A stretch of 8,171 nucleotides of DNA from Citromicrobium sp. (GTDB lineage Bacteria > Pseudomonadota > Alphaproteobacteria > Sphingomonadales > Sphingomonadaceae): the NCBI GenBank assembly GCA_003248395.1, contig QFNA01000135.1, positions 1-8,171 on the forward strand. The letters run 5' to 3'. Shown one piece after another: positions 5,206 through 8,171 of this stretch. The notes under the pieces are model-generated. The model saw only the letters and a program-made list of their open reading frames with translations. It ran no database searches and was not told the DNA's origin. The translations under genes were made by a program, and so were the position numbers. The first letter of the stretch is position 1. Each line of letters starts with the position of its first letter.

Positions 5206-6738
5206 ATGCGCGCATGGACGGGCGCAGGCTCGGCGCCCGATACCATTCTCACGACGACATTACTGCTCAACATCGCGCTGATCCTGCTTGGCTGGCACCG
5301 CTATCGGCAGATCAACGAGGAGCTCAACCAGTCTCGACATTCCGAAGAGGAAGCGCGCAAGATCGCGGATCAGGATCACTTAACGGGGTGCGCCAACCGC
5401 CGCAACTTCGTGCGCTCGCTAGATGTCGAGCTCGATGAACGATGCGAAGCCGAACGCGCCTACGCAATCATTGTCGTGGACCTCGACAACTTCAAACAGA
5501 TCAACGACCTCAACGGCCATGCAGCAGGCGACCAGGTACTGCTGGCGACGGCACGCCGGATAGCGCGCGTCCTGCCGAGCGAAGCCATGCTGGCGCGCCT
5601 CGGCGGTGACGAATTCGTTTGCTACATGCCCTACTGCCCCGCAGCCCCGCAGCATGTCGAAGCCGCTGTCGCGCGGATGATCGATGAAGTCTCGAGGCCG
5701 CTGACCTATCACGACCAGACGATCGAAGTGACGATCTCCATCGGCATGGCCAGTTCGCTCAATCTCGACGGGCTGCTGGACGATTCGACTCCGGCCCAGG
5801 AGCTCATGCACAAAGCGGATATTGCGATGTATCACGCGAAAAAGCAGGGCAAGAACGGGTTCTACTGGTTCGAATCCTCGATGGAAAACGAGCTTCGCTA
5901 TCGCAACGAGCTCGAAGCGGGCATCCGCAGGGGCGTTCGCGAAGGCGAGTTCGTCCCTTTCTACGAACAGCAGATCGACTTGCAGACCGGCGAGCTCGTC
6001 GGTTTCGAAATGCTGGCGCGCTGGAATTCACCCGAACTCGGCCTTGTCGGTCCGGATGTCTTCATCCCCATTGCCGAGGAAATCGGCGCCATCGGCGAAC
6101 TGTCCGAAGCCTTGATTGCACAAGCATTCGTCGATGCGAAGGAGTGGGATCCGAAGCTGACCTTGTCGGTAAACATCTCGCCGGTGCAAATGCGCGATCC
6201 GTGGTTCGCGCAGAAAATTCTGAAATTGCTGGTGAAGCATCGCTTCCCGCCCGACCGGCTCGAGATCGAGCTGACCGAGAGCTGCCTGCTTGAAAGCACC
6301 GGCCTCGCCCGCTCGATGATTACCAGCCTGCGCAACCAGGGTGTCAACGTCAGTCTGGACGACTTCGGCACCGGCTATTCGAGCCTTTCACAATTGCGCA
6401 GCCTGCCGTTCGATCGGCTCAAGATCGATCGCAGCTTCATTGCCGAATTGCGCGAGGAAGCGCACGGTGCGCGCCTTGTCGACGCCATTATTGCGATGAG
6501 CGATGGCCTCGAACTGCCCATTACCGCAGAGGGTATCGAGAACGACGAAGTGCTCGAACTTCTCAAGCGTATGGGCAGCATGAAAGGTCAGGGGTATCAC
6601 TACGGCCGCCCGGAGCCGGCCAATCTGGTCCGTGAACGACTGTCCGCTGCGGGACGCTTGAAGCCAGCGGAGCGGGCCAACGTGATTGCCCTTGATGCCC
6701 TAGGCCCGCTCGGGGGGCCCGGCAAACGCGCGGGCTGA
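5206..6738 (+). CDS. Membrane-anchored GGDEF-EAL cyclic-di-GMP turnover protein
   Basis: This 510-residue protein combines a diguanylate cyclase domain with a cyclic-di-GMP phosphodiesterase domain. A hydrophobic helix at about residues 13-30 anchors it, followed by a short charged linker. The GGDEF domain (about 56-188) has an intact active-site GGDEF at 133-137. The inhibitory RxxD site five residues earlier is replaced by PSEA, so product inhibition is probably absent. The EAL domain (about 232-480) has E268 (as EML), N323, E355 in ELTE, D385-D386 in DDFGTGYSSL, K406, E442 and Q462, the full catalytic set, so phosphodiesterase activity is expected. Which activity dominates cannot be read; in many hybrids the GGDEF half regulates the EAL half. 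I start it at the first available ATG. Upstream codons suggest a second, lost membrane helix behind an amber codon. dapF follows 41 bases later on the same strand. Confidence 0.9.
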   Translation: MRAWTGAGSAPDTILTTTLLLNIALILLGWHRYRQINEELNQSRHSEEEARKIADQDHLTGCANRRNFVRSLDVELDERCEAERAYAIIVVDLDNFKQINDLNGHAAGDQVLLATARRIARVLPSEAMLARLGGDEFVCYMPYCPAAPQHVEAAVARMIDEVSRPLTYHDQTIEVTISIGMASSLNLDGLLDDSTPAQELMHKADIAMYHAKKQGKNGFYWFESSMENELRYRNELEAGIRRGVREGEFVPFYEQQIDLQTGELVGFEMLARWNSPELGLVGPDVFIPIAEEIGAIGELSEALIAQAFVDAKEWDPKLTLSVNISPVQMRDPWFAQKILKLLVKHRFPPDRLEIELTESCLLESTGLARSMITSLRNQGVNVSLDDFGTGYSSLSQLRSLPFDRLKIDRSFIAELREEAHGARLVDAIIAMSDGLELPITAEGIENDEVLELLKRMGSMKGQGYHYGRPEPANLVRERLSAAGRLKPAERANVIALDALGPLGGPGKRAG

Positions 6739-6779
6739 CACTGGACGCTAGCCCCGTCAGTGCATAGATGCGCGACATC

Positions 6780-7589
6780 ATGCGCGTCCCCTTCACCAAA
6801 ATGCACGGTCTCGGCAACGACTTCGTCGTGCTCGACGCGCGGAAAGATGCCCTCCCCAAGTTTGACCGCGAAACAGCCATCGCACTGGCGGATCGGCATA
6901 CGGGGATAGGCTGCGATCAAGTGATCCTTCTCGAGCCGAGCCTAAATGCAGATTTCCGCATGCGCATTTTCAATGCCGACGGCGGTGAGGTCGAAGCGTG
7001 CGGAAACGCTACGCGTGCCGTTTCGGTTCTTCACGGCGAGGCTTCGCGGATCGAAACCGCTGGGGGCATCATCGAGGCCATGCCTTTCGCTGGAGGTGCC
7101 CGGGTTGACATGGGCAAGCCACGCTTCGAATGGGATGCAATCCCCCTCGCCTATCCCATGGACACGCTGTCGATGCCGGTCGGATGGCACAATCTAACCC
7201 AACCATCGGCGGTCAACGTCGGCAACCCGCACCTCGTGTTCTTCGTGAGGAATCCCGACGCAGTCGATCTGGGCTGCATCGGTCCGGACATTGAATACGA
7301 TCCGCTTTTTCCCGAGCGCATCAACGTCAATGTGGCGACTGTCGATACGCGCCAACGCATTCGCTTGCGCGTTTGGGAGCGCGGTGCAGGTCTGACTCGC
7401 GCTTGCGGCACGGGCGCATGCGCCACCGCGATTGCGGCTATGCGACGGCGCCTGGTCGATGACGAAGTCACGGTGGTGCTGCCCGGGGGGAGTCTGACGA
7501 TAGGCTGGCGAGAAGGCGAGACGGTCACGATGTCAGGACCGGCCACGGAGAGCTTTCGCGGCACTTTCGAGTGGAGCGACTTCGCGTGA
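6780..7589 (+). CDS. dapF: Diaminopimelate epimerase
   Basis: DapF interconverts LL- and meso-diaminopimelate, the last step before lysine and the source of the peptidoglycan cross-linking residue. It is cytosolic and cofactor-free. From the ATG at 6780 the protein has 269 residues and opens MRVPFTKMHGLGNDFVVLD, the typical family N-terminus. The two catalytic cysteines are C74 in EACGNATR and C209 in RACGTGACA; the VNVGNPH and ERINVNVA substrate-binding segments are also present. An ATG four codons upstream (6768) is an alternative start; neither has a clear Shine-Dalgarno sequence. The segment after CGNATR is about six residues shorter than in E. coli. The gene overlaps mtaB by four bases, so the two are very likely co-transcribed and translationally coupled. 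The dapF-mtaB-ftsY order is familiar in alphaproteobacteria; ftsY would lie beyond the window. Confidence 0.95.
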   Translation: MRVPFTKMHGLGNDFVVLDARKDALPKFDRETAIALADRHTGIGCDQVILLEPSLNADFRMRIFNADGGEVEACGNATRAVSVLHGEASRIETAGGIIEAMPFAGGARVDMGKPRFEWDAIPLAYPMDTLSMPVGWHNLTQPSAVNVGNPHLVFFVRNPDAVDLGCIGPDIEYDPLFPERINVNVATVDTRQRIRLRVWERGAGLTRACGTGACATAIAAMRRRLVDDEVTVVLPGGSLTIGWREGETVTMSGPATESFRGTFEWSDFA

Positions 7590-8171
7590 ACAATACCGAG
7601 ATCGTTTCGCTCGGTTGTCGGTTGAATATTTCCGAAGGCGAAAGCATGCGCGCAATGCTCGCCGGCGAGTCCAATCTCGTCGTCATCAACAGCTGTGCGG
7701 TCACGTCGGAAGCCGTCCGGCAGACGAGGCAGGCGATCCGGCGCGCGCGCAAGGCCAATCCGGAAGCCAGGCTGCTGGTCACCGGGTGCGCAGCCGAGAT
7801 TGAGCGCGAACAATTCGGCGCCATGCCCGAAGTCGACGGGCTCATCGCCAACACGTCAAAGCTCGACCCCCGTGCCTGGAATGTAGCCGCAAATACGTCG
7901 GCCGTGCCGGCGCGGCGCACGCGTGCGTTCGTCGCCGTGCAGAACGGCTGCGACCATGCATGCACCTTTTGCGTCATTCCGCAGGGTCGGGGTCGCAGTC
8001 GATCGCTCACCATCGACGGGGTGCTGCGGGAAGTCGGCGCACATATCGAGCGCGGCGCGAGGGAGGTCGTCCTGACAGGCGTCGATGTGACGTCATGGGG
8101 CCACGATCTCCCGGACAATCCACCGCTCGGCAGGCTCGTTCACGCCGTTCTCGACAGGTTTCCCGAACTGC
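7586..8171 (+). CDS. mtaB: tRNA (t6A37) methylthiotransferase MtaB, 5' part
   Basis: MtaB adds a methylthio group to t6A at position 37 of tRNAs reading ANN codons, using two iron-sulfur clusters and S-adenosylmethionine. The visible 195 codons start at GTG 7586, which shares GTGA with the dapF stop. The N-terminal methylthiotransferase domain has its three cluster cysteines, C11 in SLGCRLN, C37 in NSCAVT and C68 in TGCAAE. The radical-SAM motif CDHACTFC follows, with C122, C126 and C129, then VIPQGRGRSRS. The combination LGCRLN and NSCAVT favours MtaB over its paralogues MiaB and RimO. The frame stays open to the window edge; the rest of the radical-SAM domain and any TRAM domain lie outside. 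Confidence 0.93.
   Translation, partial: MNNTEIVSLGCRLNISEGESMRAMLAGESNLVVINSCAVTSEAVRQTRQAIRRARKANPEARLLVTGCAAEIEREQFGAMPEVDGLIANTSKLDPRAWNVAANTSAVPARRTRAFVAVQNGCDHACTFCVIPQGRGRSRSLTIDGVLREVGAHIERGAREVVLTGVDVTSWGHDLPDNPPLGRLVHAVLDRFPEL

Noticed and set aside
5867..5877. GGTTCGAATCC, resembling the T-arm of a tRNA
   Set aside because: It lies within the GGDEF-EAL coding frame, with no matching acceptor or anticodon arms around it.

Overview
The window looks like the chromosome of a GC-rich alphaproteobacterium, most likely a sphingomonad of the Erythrobacter type. This is inferred from protein character, the dapF-mtaB gene pair, a perfect CtrA-type box, and palindromic repeats with CGTCAYCCC heads like those common in such genomes. 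No species can be named from sequence alone. Nothing points to a phage, plasmid, insertion sequence or CRISPR array.

Layout. Bases 1-528 hold no convincing gene. They carry two facing palindromic repeats (26-137) and then unexplained sequence. A terminator (529-555) closes pgsA, the phosphatidylglycerophosphate synthase gene on the minus strand. In this sequence pgsA is broken by a frameshift and an apparent internal deletion of about 10-13 codons. Divergent from it is an LplT-like MFS transporter (1209-2540), so two phospholipid-related genes share one upstream region. The transporter overlaps tail to tail with a 68-codon minus-strand gene for an unrecognised small protein with a C-terminal hydrophobic segment. 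A perfect TTAA-N7-TTAA box lies just upstream of that gene. Next is a lone thiamine-diphosphate enzyme of the acetolactate synthase family (2891-4558), then a convergent EVE-domain gene only 6 bases away. The region upstream of the EVE gene (4976-5205) is rich in dyad symmetry and carries a second, imperfect CtrA-like box. It leads into a membrane-anchored GGDEF-EAL cyclic-di-GMP protein (5206-6738), followed by dapF and mtaB. mtaB runs off the right edge and overlaps dapF by four bases.

How the genes relate. pgsA and the MFS gene suggest membrane phospholipid metabolism. dapF supplies meso-diaminopimelate for lysine and peptidoglycan. mtaB modifies tRNA. The GGDEF-EAL protein turns over cyclic-di-GMP. 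This is mostly core-genome material, and I do not see a convincing new multi-gene system. The most notable points are two apparent lesions: the pgsA frameshift/deletion, and an amber codon interrupting what looks like an extra N-terminal membrane helix of the GGDEF-EAL protein. The next are the two CtrA-like boxes and the paired palindromic repeats.
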